This document shows positions 22,904 to 33,575 of a stretch of 64,000 nt of DNA, piece by piece. Origin of the DNA: Haliotis asinina (taxonomy: Eukaryota > Mollusca > Gastropoda > Lepetellida > Haliotidae); NCBI RefSeq assembly GCF_037392515.1, contig NC_090291.1, positions 31,482,001-31,546,000 on the forward strand, written 5' to 3'. The translations under genes and the position numbers were made by a program. The notes beneath the pieces are model-generated. The model worked only from the letters and a program-made list of their open reading frames with translations, searched no databases and was not told the origin of the DNA. The stretch's first letter is position 1. Each line of letters begins with the position of its first letter.

Positions 22904-23487
22904 ATGCAATGCGGAATATGTAAGAAACCAATGTACAGATCTACATGATTTAGTATAAAATACCAAGAAGTACACACCCAAGGTCCTTCCCTTCCTCCAC
23001 TAAAGAAGTGTATGTGAATCCACTTACCTAATACTGTAAAATAACTCTGTACCTATGGTCATGTTTTAGGACCCACTTTCGCAGAGTAAAGAATGTAAGG
23101 AAAAAATATTTTACTGGTAAAATGACACCCCATTCCTTTCACTGTTTGCCAAAAGAAACTAGATCATAAAATTTTATGAAGATCTATATGGCCCTGGGTA
23201 AAATGGGTTGATGTTGACTTCCATAACTATAGGAGCAAATAAAAAACACACTGTCATTGTCAGGTAGTTTTATAATGCATGAGTATCATGTAAAATCATA
23301 AAAAGAAAACATTACTGGTACTTGAAGTTTTTGGTGGGTGAAAAAAAAAAACAACTTCAGGCTCTTCATGCCCAGGCAAACCCAGGTTACACAACATAAT
23401 TTTACCTGTATCATGAGACATACATTAAAGGTTTTACTGAGGAGCATGTTTTTGATGTCTATGGAATAGGACGGAATAGGCAGCAGT

Positions 23488-23600
23488 GACTGAGTGAGTT
23501 TAGTTTTACTCCGCTTTTAGCAATATTCCAGCAATATCAGGGCAGGGGACACCAGAAAATGGGCTTCACACCTTGCACCAATGTGTGATTAAGTAGGAAG
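23488..23600 (-). mobile_element. SINE-B copy, partial
   Basis: TGAGTGAGTTTAGTTTTACTCCGC, GCAATATTCCAGCAATATCA and CACCAGAAAATGGGCTTCACA are present; the tRNA head is missing beyond about 23590. Confidence 0.8.
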
Positions 23601-23869
23601 ATATTCATAACGAACAGTTTAACAGTACACCAAAAATGAATAGTTAGTTGAAATCAATAACATGTTTGTAGAATATAGCCAAACATCAAAGAGTTTGTGC
23701 TTAGAATAAAAAAACAATGTTTCATGAACAGTAAATATTCTGGAAACAACGTTAGGAAATAGATTGGTCTCATCCCTCCCCGCACCCCAACCTAAAAGTT
23801 AAATGGATGACTGCTTTGTGCATGATAACAGAAACCGTTCAACAAGCAGCTTGCACCTATTGTCTTGTA

Positions 23870-24220
23870 TTTCCCTTTTAATGTTAGCCATTGAGAACAT
23901 TCACTGTACACTAGCCCTCAGTGCGCAAAATAGCAAGTGGCCTGGTAGATTATGGCAAGTGAAAATACAGTCTGTCCGTCAAAGCTCCACAGTAACTCTT
24001 GGGGTCATTTTTTAAATATATAAATCTCTCTGACCTGATAGGTTTTTGATAATACTCTCAAATCATGCAAGATTATGACTTGATAACTTATTGTATTTCA
24101 TTTTTTTGTAATCTTACGCATATATTCTATATTCAAAGTTTGTGCTAGTGAATTTATTTTGAGGACTGGGAAGTTTCAGGCATAGCTAGCCTGACCGGGA
24201 AGTTTGGAAACTATTTTCCA
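23870..24220. repeat. Dispersed repeat family C, copy 1
   Basis: Shares AATCATGCAAGATTATG, TTTGTAATCTT and TTTCAGGCATAGCTAGCC with 61915-62190, at clear divergence. It looks like the remains of a DNA-transposon-type element. No coding part was seen. Confidence 0.55.
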
Positions 24221-24562
24221 CACTGCTAACCTTTACGTTCAAGGCTACAATATTCCACCTTAGGCTTATGAGATTTTTGTAAACAAATGATTCAGCTTAT
24301 AAAAATATACATACTGTTTTTGGATACACATTATCTCGTTATGCCGCCTTAATATCTTTCCATCAATACTTTCACTCATAGTGAAATATTCCAATCCCAG
24401 AAGGCACATAATAACTAAATCATCCAAAACTGGCAGATAAATGAAGCAATACTTTCTAAAAGAATGAGGGGTCATATGTGGGACAGTTTTTTTTGTGAAA
24501 ACAGGATCAAGACTTTTAAGGTATTTCAGAGTTATGTGAAAATTCAAGTTAGAACTTGTTTT

Positions 24563-24750
24563 CAGCAACCCATGCTTGTCGCTAGAGGAACCTAACAGGG
24601 TCTGGTTGTCTGGCTCGTTGATGTGGTTGTCACATCATTGTATCCCAGGTGCTCATGATGTTGATCATTGGATTGTCTGGTCTATTCTCGATTATATGCA
24701 GACTGCTGCCATGTAGCTAGAATACTGATGAATGCTGCACTAAACACGAA
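24563..24750 (+). mobile_element. SINE-A copy, old and partial
   Basis: CAGCAACCCATGCTTGTCG, TTGATCATTGGATTGTCTGG and GCAGACTGCTGCCATGTAGC are recognisable. Internal losses are present. Confidence 0.75.
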
Positions 24751-24985
24751 ACAAACAAACAGAACAAAAAAAACTGCTCTAGTGAAAACTTTATCACTTT
24801 TTTCAACATTTATAATTATACACATTGACTTTTGAGGCAGATGACATGAAATACATCAACTCATCCAGATAAACTATCATCACATGTACATTCCTGACAT
24901 ACCTGTACACTCACATCTTCACTGTTATAGGTCATGAAAGTCAAACACACTCACAAATATGAAAACACTAATCAGTAAAAGCTCA

Positions 24986-27315
24986 TCATGAGCGTTCCCC
25001 TTCGATTTTCAGTTTCTGCAGTTCTCGTTCTGCTTCATCAATGAACTGCTGTCCTCGGCACCTGCTCCCAGTAATGGGATCTACCACAGATCCCAGTTTG
25101 TAAACAATCTCCTTCACTTCATGACCCACTTTAGTTGTCATCCTCTCCGGGAGTCTCTGTAACATCACAATATCACCAACATCTGTGGTCACTGACGTCT
25201 CAATAGCCCAATGGTGCGTCCTCTTGTTAAAGTACTGAAACAAAAACATGTGGCAATGTAACACTGATGATGTGTTTGATTAGCAATTAAGGTGAGGTAA
25301 GGTGAGTTACGGTTTAACATAGCACTAGGAATGTTTCACTGATATAATGATATGCATGCATCTGTATGTGTGGGTGCTTGTACAAGCCCTGACTTAGGCT
25401 GGTTTTACACTGTCAGCTCACTGAGATACCATGCTGCAGTTAAGCACGAACACCCCATTCAGACACATTATACTGACTCCACGACGACCAGTCCTTGTTT
25501 TAACCATTATTGCCAAGCAGCAGGGGTGTTTTGGTACGACATGTTCAGTGATCAAACATGTGATCTGCCCTCCAGGTTGATGCTCTAACAACTATACCAC
25601 CGATATGGTCAATGAGCAGGTTAGAGTGAATATGGTTTTCCATCGCTTTTCATAACATCCTGGCAATATCAAAGTGGGGGACGCCAGAAATGGGCTTCAC
25701 ATTGTACCCATGTGGGGAATCGAAGCCATGACATCAGTGTGACGAGCGAACGCCTTAACCACTAGGCAAGTCTACCATCCCTCACACCTGAAATGGGCTT
25801 CATACATTGTACCCATGTCGGGACATAAATCCCAGTCTTCACGATGTCAAGAGAAAGCTTTAGCCATGAGTCTAATAACCCACTGCCCCTGCATTTTAGA
25901 AGCTGGCAAGAAACAAAAATGGCAAGGTACATAATGCAAGAGTGAGTGAGGGATTTTATTTTTACGCCCCAGTCAGCATTATTCCAGCTATATGGCAGCG
26001 GTCTGTAAATAATCGAGTCTGGACCAGACAATCCAGTGACCAACAGCATGACCATCAATCTGCACAAATGGGCACTAATGACATGTGTCAACCAAGTCAG
26101 CAAGCCTGACCACCCAATCCCATTAGTCGCCTCTTACCACAAGCGTAGTCGCCTTTTGGATGCATGGGTTGCTGAAGACCTATTCTATCCCGGACCTTCT
26201 CCGGTTACATAACGAATGAGAACTTCTTCATTTTGCATAATGCAACATTTTGAAATAGATGCAATACCAAAAGGTCACAATATAACAGAATACATACAAT
26301 GTCATCCATAAAAGTGATTTGCATTTACTGAAACATTAATTTAGATATACAGTGTTATGAATAATTACTGTTTTCCCTAGACTGCACAAATTAATCCCTA
26401 GTTGCAATCTTCTTTAGTAGGTGCACCTCAAGGATATTTCATAGGTCCTTTTTCTTGCCATATACAGCAAACCTTATGTTAATATTTAACTCACAAACTT
26501 TTTTTTTTTTTTTTATTTGCACATATTTTCAGGGTACAGGTCACATGTTATATGTTGTTATCGACAAAACGAAAGAGTATACAGGGCTGGATTCAAATAT
26601 TGCTATCTTGCTTGCACCAGGCGGGTGTAGCCTATGACAAGATTTCAGCCGCACCATCCAAATTTCAAAACTGTATGCTTATAATGTTAGACTTAATGCT
26701 TGGTTCATTGGTTGTTCAAAGCGTGTCATTGTATCTCAACATGCTGTTAATCACTGGATGGTCTTGTCCAGACTTCACATACTACAGTAAAATAACTGGA
26801 TAACATAGCATTAGATATTAGAACAAGCAAGTAGCCATAAATGTCACTGTCTCTTAATGACAAAATATAAATACAGTGAACTTAAGGTAGATCACCACTT
26901 AAGAGACCATGAGCACATCTGATAGCCCTAACTTTGAACGGAAACCAAATATTAACTGATATGGTCTCAGAATTGAAAGACGTCACAATGGTTTACATAT
27001 CCCCGCTCAGGACAAAAAAAGTACTCATACAGGAAGGGATGGGTGATTCTTACCGCACTCCGAATTTTAAAGGATCTCGAAAATGTTTTGATGTACGACC
27101 TTTGGCTTTTTATTCTAGACACTCGCTCCAGTCTACTTGAATGTTTCGTGATTTTGCAGTGTTAGTAACGATTATTTATCGTTAGCAAGATGTCTAGTCA
27201 CCTTGAGAAGATAACGGTCAAGTGACATTTTCAAACATCGCACTTTGACTGTGTCGGGTCGTCCAATGCCTCTTTTGATCACCTGTCCTATGACAATTGC
27301 TCTAGCGGAAGCCAT
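24986..27315 (-). CDS. MRPS17: Mitochondrial ribosomal protein S17 (uS17m), two coding exons
   Basis: Component of the mitochondrial small ribosomal subunit, binding rRNA in the mitochondrial matrix. Coding exon 1 is 27202-27315: ATG at 27315, residues MASARAIVIGQVIKRGIG to LDRYLLK, 38 codons, donor GTGACT. Coding exon 2 is 24986-25234: acceptor TTTGTTTCAG, beginning YFNKRTHHW and ending with TGA, 82 residues. The join is in phase 0 and recreates LDRYLLKYFNKR, which matches the conserved LDPYLLKYFNKR of the human protein. GDIVMLQRLPE, HEVKEIVYKLG and VVDPITG are further family matches. Total 120 residues against about 130 in human. The 1,967-bp intron holds SINE-A and SINE-B copies. The human sequence is quoted from memory; the splice sites are seen directly. 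Confidence 0.93.
25615..25770 (-). mobile_element. SINE-B copy in MRPS17 intron
   Basis: GACGCCAGAAATGGGCTTCACA, GTACCCATGTGGGGAATCGAAG, and GACGAGCGAACGCCTTAACCACTAG are present. A second partial head-body segment (GAAATGGGCTTCATACATTG to about 25880) follows at once, so two copies may be joined. Confidence 0.85.
25941..26205 (-). mobile_element. SINE-A copy in MRPS17 intron
   Basis: Near full-length: AGTGAGTGAGGGATTTTATTTTTACGCC ... GTCTGGACCAGACAATCCAGTG ... CTATCCCGGACCTTC. Confidence 0.9.
26690..26795 (+). mobile_element. SINE-A relic in MRPS17 intron
   Basis: Weak match around ATGCTGTTAATCACTGGATGG and CTTGTCCAGACTTCAC. A homopolymer of T lies upstream at about 26500-26516. Confidence 0.5.
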
Positions 27316-27400
27316 TTTCTTGGAATCAACGTTCACACATTTATCGAATCTACCGTTGAATCCCGCATGTGCTCGTCACCATTACCGGAAGTAGTTCAAA
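27316..27400 (-). promoter_or_regulatory. MRPS17 proximal promoter with ETS/GABP-like site
   Basis: ACCGGAAGT lies at 27384-27392, about 70 bp upstream of the ATG. Such sites (bound by GABP/NRF-2) are common in nuclear genes for mitochondrial proteins in animals. Its use here is inferred. Confidence 0.45.
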
Positions 27401-27404
27401 CAAG

Positions 27405-28075
27405 GGACACTACTCTTGTCAGCTTATTTTATTTCTCCAACAGGTTTGTGGTCGCAGGCTGGTGGTAGCGTGCATGCTCAATCGGTTTAAACGAGTGTTT
27501 TTAAACGTATTTCATTCAATAAAATAAATCGGGATTGGGGAACAAACTGTTACAAACTGTTAGCATTCATGCTGTCTCCATATCAGATCTGGTTAAAGGT
27601 ATGAAACTATATTCTAAACTATATAATTATCATAATAAAGTAACGGGTATCTTACTATCAGAAATACATGACAAACTATGTCTATATTCGAAACCTGATT
27701 CTAAAAAGAAATAGACAACATAAAAGGGCTAAACAAACAAACAGTCCCAGCCACTGGGGAAAATTTAGACAATTAAGACATATTACTGTTTGTAGTGTGA
27801 GAACAACGAAAAAGTAGTAACGTTGAAAATTAGATAAGAAAATAAATAATAATTTTGGCAGAAAACTGGATAACATAGCATTAGTGACTGAAGTACCGTC
27901 GGAAATAGAAAAAAAATGTTTTAGCCTGTTACTCTATATCCCTAAAATTTACACAACTGCAAAGAGCACATATCGAAATAACCCACTTCGGCTAAACTTG
28001 GCAATCAGTGGGCTGCGTACCTGAATATCCAGAAGTAGTTTACTCGTAAACTCGGGCAAAACTTGGAAAAATTCC
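27405..28075. other. Intergenic, AT-rich, nothing recognised
   Basis: No supported reading frame or repeat. The phrase AACTGGATAACATAGCATTAG occurs at both 26795-26815 and 27864-27884, a short shared repeat of unknown nature. Confidence 0.4.
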
Positions 28076-28078
28076 GAT

Positions 28079-28343
28079 CCGTGAAGGTCCGGGATAGAAT
28101 AGGCCTTCAGCAACCCATATTGCCATAAATGGCAACTATGCTTGCCGTAAGAGGCGACTAACGGGATTGAGGGGTCAGGTTCGCTGACTTGGTTGACACA
28201 TGTCATCGGTGCCCAGTTGCGCAGGTCGATGTTCATACAATTGATCACTGGATTGTCTGGTCCAGACTCGATTATATACAGACTCCCGCCATATAGATGG
28301 AATATTCCTAAGTGCGACGTAAAACTAAACTCACTCATTCATT
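28079..28343 (+). mobile_element. SINE-A copy, near full-length
   Basis: CCGTGAAGGTCCGGGATAGAATAGG ... GTCTGGTCCAGACTCGATTATA ... GACGTAAAACTAAACTCACTCATTCATT. All blocks are in order. Confidence 0.92.
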
Positions 28344-28344
28344 C

Positions 28345-29565
28345 CAGCTCAATTCCCCTGAAGGATTATTATATCTTAGTTGATATATCTATCCCCCAGC
28401 CCGACCCCAACCATTGTCTGAGACACCCGTCCTGTATTTGCTTATGAGAAGATTGCTCCAAGCTGTTTCTTTGAAAGTTAGTATTCTTTAACGATAGCCA
28501 TCGTTCATAATGAAACTAAGTCTAGTTCAAAAATTGGTATTTAAAATGGGCATTAAAAATGTTATCATCACTCACAAATTTGCATAAAGCCAGGTTTGTT
28601 CCAAATAAGTCGCTTTAACTGGGCTATGAAAAAATCCGTACTGTTCATTTCTGCACTAATCTCTCCTTAATAAAGTCATATCTTCTCCCTACCACTGGAA
28701 CCGTAGTTAGGCCCAACTTATTATAACACACACTTCATACTTTCGATTATCAACTACATAAGTTGTAGAGATAAAAATGAAAAAAAAGTTTGTTTCCCTA
28801 TTTCCAACAGTACTATAGCTAAGGAAACAATGAAGAAAAATGAGAGAAGTACGCTTACACACGCTACATGCGATGACATACTATGCGAAAACGAAACTGA
28901 TGCTGCAAATGCATTTCATGAACACTCCTCGCACCAGTCTACAGTAGAGAACCCTTCACGGTCGTTACTTCGATTATCTCAACGAATACATTTCAAATTA
29001 AAGGAGGAGGGGTGACTATTGTTCTCACATCTGGGATAATTGTAGTAAAGAACAGAGCAACTCCCTTAAAAAATTATACAACTTGATGCCCTACACTGTG
29101 ATTTACGTTTTTGTTTAAAGTGAAATCTATTGGTAAGGTTTCACCGAAGACAGACTATAGGAGCTATGCATGAACACACGCTCAAATCGTTGGCCATGAC
29201 GTATCTTACTAACACCTATACATAACATATGACATCTACTATATATAGATACAGCCTTGAACGTTATTAATAGGTATGTGCTGTTATCATAGAATGGATA
29301 TACGAGCTCAGGTACGCAATGAATACGAAAAGGCCTTAGAATATTCACGATCGAGACTTTACATTTAAGCAGTTATCTCAGCTGTATTCCATGAAAGGCG
29401 GTACAGATCCGTTCTGACCAAATGGTATAGCTTTCCTGAATGAATTGACCCGTTTCGGCGTATCTAACATTCGTCAGTACATGCAGCACGTGAATTTCAT
29501 GACAACGAAGTCTGGTAGACGACAGATACTCTAACAAAAGGTGAACGTGCATGACATCGTATTCC
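28345..29565. other. Intergenic, nothing recognised
   Basis: The plus-strand frame 28830-29015 (61 codons) has an acidic, Ser/His-rich composition and no recognised domain. No splice partners were found. Confidence 0.35.
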
Positions 29566-29569
29566 AGTT

Positions 29570-29677
29570 GCAAAGATTGTTGCTCATGCTGTTGATCACT
29601 GTATTGTCAGGTCTGGACTCTGTGTTTCCAGACCTCCGTCATATAGCAATAATATTGCAGTCTAGGGCATTAAACAA
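29570..29677 (+). mobile_element. SINE-A copy, 3' part only
   Basis: TTGCTCATGCTGTTGATCACTG, ATTGTCAGGTCTGGACTC and CCTCCGTCATATAGC are recognisable. The head is absent. Confidence 0.75.
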
Positions 29678-29764
29678 TAAACCAACCTTGTATATCATTT
29701 TTACAGATAGATGCTTCTGAAAATACCTTTCATTTAGCAGACTTACGAATGTTTGACACCAGGG

Positions 29765-29925
29765 TGAGAACCTACATAGTATGGTTTTATGCTGTTTTTA
29801 TCAGCATTCCAACAATGTTAAGGTGTGGGACCCCAGAAATGGACTGCACAAGTATTCATGTGGGGAAATGAACCCAGGTCTTCAGCATGAAGACTGTAAT
29901 CATTAAGCTACCCACCAGCCCACAA
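29765..29925 (-). mobile_element. SINE-B copy, diverged
   Basis: GGGACCCCAGAAATGGACTGCAC, TTCATGTGGGGAAATGAACCC, GGTCTTCAGC and ATCATTAAGCTACCCA mark a whole but old copy. Confidence 0.8.
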
Positions 29926-29959
29926 CACAAGACAAGAGATGTTATTAATGCAATGAATG

Positions 29960-29965
29960 TTTATT
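29960..29965 (-). terminator. Candidate poly(A) signal for MYLIP
   Basis: Minus-strand AATAAA in the context GTGAATAAACATTC, with T/G-rich sequence nearby downstream. The assignment to MYLIP rests only on position and orientation. Confidence 0.4.
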
Positions 29966-31291
29966 CACAATGATAAAAATAACATGGCTATGTTTGAAAT
30001 TGACAATGGAAAGCTCTGTGCATGTAACCCGTTTGATTTGAAAACCATATATGTACAGTTGAATGAACAAGATCAAAATATAACCTCTAACAGATTTCAG
30101 TGGGGATGCCATTCGGTCTCAAGAGCTCGTTGTTAGCAATAGATATCCTTAGTAATAGATAATATTCAACTGAGATCATGGTCTAAAAATATTCAAATGG
30201 CATCTGGAAAATCGGAGGAAACAGTGAAGTACAACATAGTTGGTTCATTCTTCAGCATTCAAATGTAAAACCAGTGTATGTACCTTCAAAGAGACACCCA
30301 TGTCCACAGGTACTTCAGGTTAGAATCAAAATCATAATTGCTATTATTACCATATCACAAATGTCAGCATCACATCAGTGGTTACTATGAAAATGCAAGG
30401 CATGCTTCCCAATTGCACCCATTCCTCTCTGATTCCCCTCTTCAAATTCTGGGCTCGTTGACAAGTTACTCTTTTGGAATGAATTCTTGATACATATATT
30501 TTGATCACAATCAACACAAGTTTGAAGAGACCGAATCAGAGCACCTTGACTAGATCATTAACTGACACAACCCAAACCACTGGTCAGGGAAAACATATAC
30601 ACATATATATTCTTAAATAATCCTAACCATAACCGATTTTATACTGTTATGATTATTATTAATATATATGGACTTAATAGTCATTTTCGTTCCCTCAAAT
30701 GAACAAAAAACCTTTGCATCACCAAACCAAAGCCTGATGGAAACACCATTCAAAATATGGATCTTTGCAATTCATCTAATGCATCTGATTCAAACACACA
30801 AGCTCATTCAGTTTGGTTTATTCATCTGAGATATGAAGCGGTCCCTTAGCTTATCCCACTGCTTTTCTTCCAAAGCTGATGGTACAAAGATTAGGAAGAC
30901 ATTTGATTTTCTAGAAATCACCCACAATGTAGGGCTGGCATGACAGCAAATGTAGGTTACATCTATATACGAAAGACTGTGGCACAGTGACACAAACATC
31001 ATTTCCTTGATGTATGTCCTGCTTGATCATTCCAGTATGTTACAATAAATACAGAATATGGACAATAAGTTACAGAAAGTCAAAGCTGTGCGCAAACATA
31101 TGTACACATTTGCACATTCACCTGACACAATTAAACATGCCATTTTCCATTCACTTTTACATGTGTATCTTAATAGTATACTATCAACATTTGCAAAGGG
31201 CCACACCTGTAAATAAAGATTACTACTCAGGTCCTGAGCCTATGTTGAAACTTATGCTATAGTCTCTTTACTACTGACTTGGTAAGAACCA

Positions 31292-31399
31292 GGGCCTAGA
31301 TTTTCGAGGGACTTTTACCAGTTAGATAGTCGTAAGTGCCATACATGAACATGAACTTACAACCATCTTCTGCTAAGACAGCTTCGAAAATCTAGGCCC
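31292..31399. mobile_element. Small MITE with GGGCCTAGATTTTCG termini
   Basis: 108 bp. It begins GGGCCTAGATTTTCGA and ends TCGAAAATCTAGGCCC, inverted repeats of about 15 bp, with internal partial palindromes built on the ACTTAC/CTAAGA theme. Confidence 0.75.
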
Positions 31400-31402
31400 A
31401 CG

Positions 31403-31492
31403 GCCTTGATTTTATAAGCACTCTTAGCGTTAAGGTAGTTGTAAGTTAATGTAACAACATTAGCGTTAAGAGAGCTTAAAAAATCTTGGTTC
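31403..31492. mobile_element. Second, related MITE adjacent to the first
   Basis: Begins CCTTGATTTTATAAGC and ends GCTTAAAAAATCTTGG, imperfect inverted repeats. It shares the TTAGCGTTAAGG type of core with the neighbouring element. Confidence 0.6.
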
Positions 31493-33575
31493 AGTTGTAA
31501 GAGGCAATCTTGGCTACGCCTTGTTTCAAACTACTGCTTGAACTATGATGTAACAATTTTAGCACTAATATAACTTTGACAATTTGGGGGTAAATACAAT
31601 GCTGCTGAAATAAATACCCAACAAAATCTGAAGTAGGGCACTTATCACTCACATCAAAAATTCAGTATTTACTACAGTCCTATGATTCTAATAGAAGGAT
31701 CGTGTGTTTTCTGAAAACTGAACATACCTCAAATTTCACAGATCACAAAATCTTGCTGCAAATCTGCTATCACAATTGCAGTCTCTTATGCAGCTGATAG
31801 AACACCCCTATCACAATCTAAAGCTTTGTATGCAGCTCAACATGATAAAAATAACACTTCCTTTAGCCAGACCAACTCAAATGGTTGTTTCACAGGTTCT
31901 TCATACTCATTTAATTTGTTTACCATGAACTAATACCAATAAATGTTTTTTAGACCTCTACCCCTCATAGCAAAATTTGGTAAAACAACATGCAGCAAGG
32001 CTGTAAACACCTATCTTGACATATCAAGTCTCAATACATATTACAAAATGTTCAAGGGTCATACTCATGTAGGAAATTGAATTCAGTTTCTTTACATTTC
32101 CAAATAAAAATATGTATTTAATATGCCTCAGTTTGCTTCTGTTAAATGCAGTCATAAATCTGGGTGTTTTTTTTTTCAGTTTTAAAATATGTGAGGAAAG
32201 AACTTGGTAATTAAACAAGTAATTGGTCTGGCTTTTCAATCTTTGTTAAAATCTATCTTTATCATTCACAGATATAAAAGTTAAGTACAGTTAAAATGTA
32301 TTCCTGAGATACACTTGCTTCAAACCATACACTGCAAGAACGGTAACGTGTATAATGGAATGTTAAGAGCTAACACAACTCAACACTGATTGCTTAAATA
32401 TCACGTGGACATACTAAAACAGTCTGCAGTTAAAAGATTTTTGTTGCTAATAATATTTAAAATAACAGGAAATATTTACAGTCCATAAAACGCAGTAACG
32501 CATGGGTCAATCAATATACATTTATCAAGTAAACAATGTCTAAGGTTTTTGTTTTGAAACCGAAATTTAACAACAGATCAGAAGTAAAAATATTATATGG
32601 GTCAAATGCCAGTAGGTTTCACTGGTATTTAACTTTGGACAAACAAATCCTCATAATATTTTCATTACTAAGCTCGATACTGTGAAAAAAATTAGCATCA
32701 TTGACAAGTACTGATTAGTTATTGATCCATGCTGCTCCAAAAGGAAAGAATTTGATTCTGTTTGACTAGACTTAGGAATAGGAATATAACGGTATGCCGC
32801 AAAACCTGCTACCATGGTTACACCTCCCAGACAAACTACAAGGCCCCATGAAGATGTTTCAGGAAAAAGCACATTTTAATAATTCCATCCCATTCAACAG
32901 AAAAATATTTAACCACTTTGTGACAGGACAATTCCATGTTTATGGTAGCCAGGCCTCTAGAGCACCAATTCCCTAACAAATATTTGTGAGTTACCCTTAT
33001 TCCATCGCTGGACCTCAAGACCATTACTACTCACACCATCATGAAGCCCCTCTTACTCAGTCCTGCCACAGTTAATTTTTGGCCTTGTGTTAATGTGGAA
33101 TTTCTTAGTATCACAGATATGTATGGTTTTATGAAATGAAGACCTAGCCTACCAATGATGCCATGATCTACAAGGATTTGTTAATGCAGTAATGAAATCA
33201 GATCTGTACAATTCCAGACACAATTTACAAAACGGTCCATGTAGCGCAGTATCGTCCACTGGATTCTGTACCAAGGATGAAAGCTACGGCAATTCACGCT
33301 GAAGCTGTTCATTGTTTGTATGAAGGAACAGACTGGATATGTTTCCATCCTGCTTCAAAGCAGGGAAGGCAAGTTTGTGCATAATATCGAAACATAAACA
33401 TGTGGTCGATTTCCACTACTGTTATTCAAGAATTAACTCCTCACACATCCTCGATGTTGACAAAACATTTGATAAAACACTACCCGAAGAACCAGCTCCG
33501 AGAACAATATCACCGGGTTGTTGCATTGGCAGGCCATCCCACATGTCCAGGCACTATTGGCGGGAGTCTTTGTCA

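Larger units (their letters stand above)
29940..33575 (-). other. Probable long 3' UTR of MYLIP
   Basis: AT-rich stretch with no convincing coding exon between the MYLIP stop and a good poly(A) signal at 29960-29965. It holds two small palindromic MITEs (31292-31492). Minus-strand frames at 30808-31002 and 32651-32872 were considered but not accepted. If correct, the UTR is about 3.6 kb; an earlier signal could shorten it. Confidence 0.4.

Noticed and set aside
30808-31002. Minus-strand frame ending KEEKQWDKLRDRF-like, possible small gene
   Set aside because: Looks mildly protein-like but has no recognised family and lies in the probable MYLIP 3' UTR.
32651-32872. Minus-strand frame with a hydrophobic segment (GLVVCLGGVTMVAGFAAYRY)
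   Set aside because: Could be a membrane protein exon, but no start, splice partners or family could be supported.
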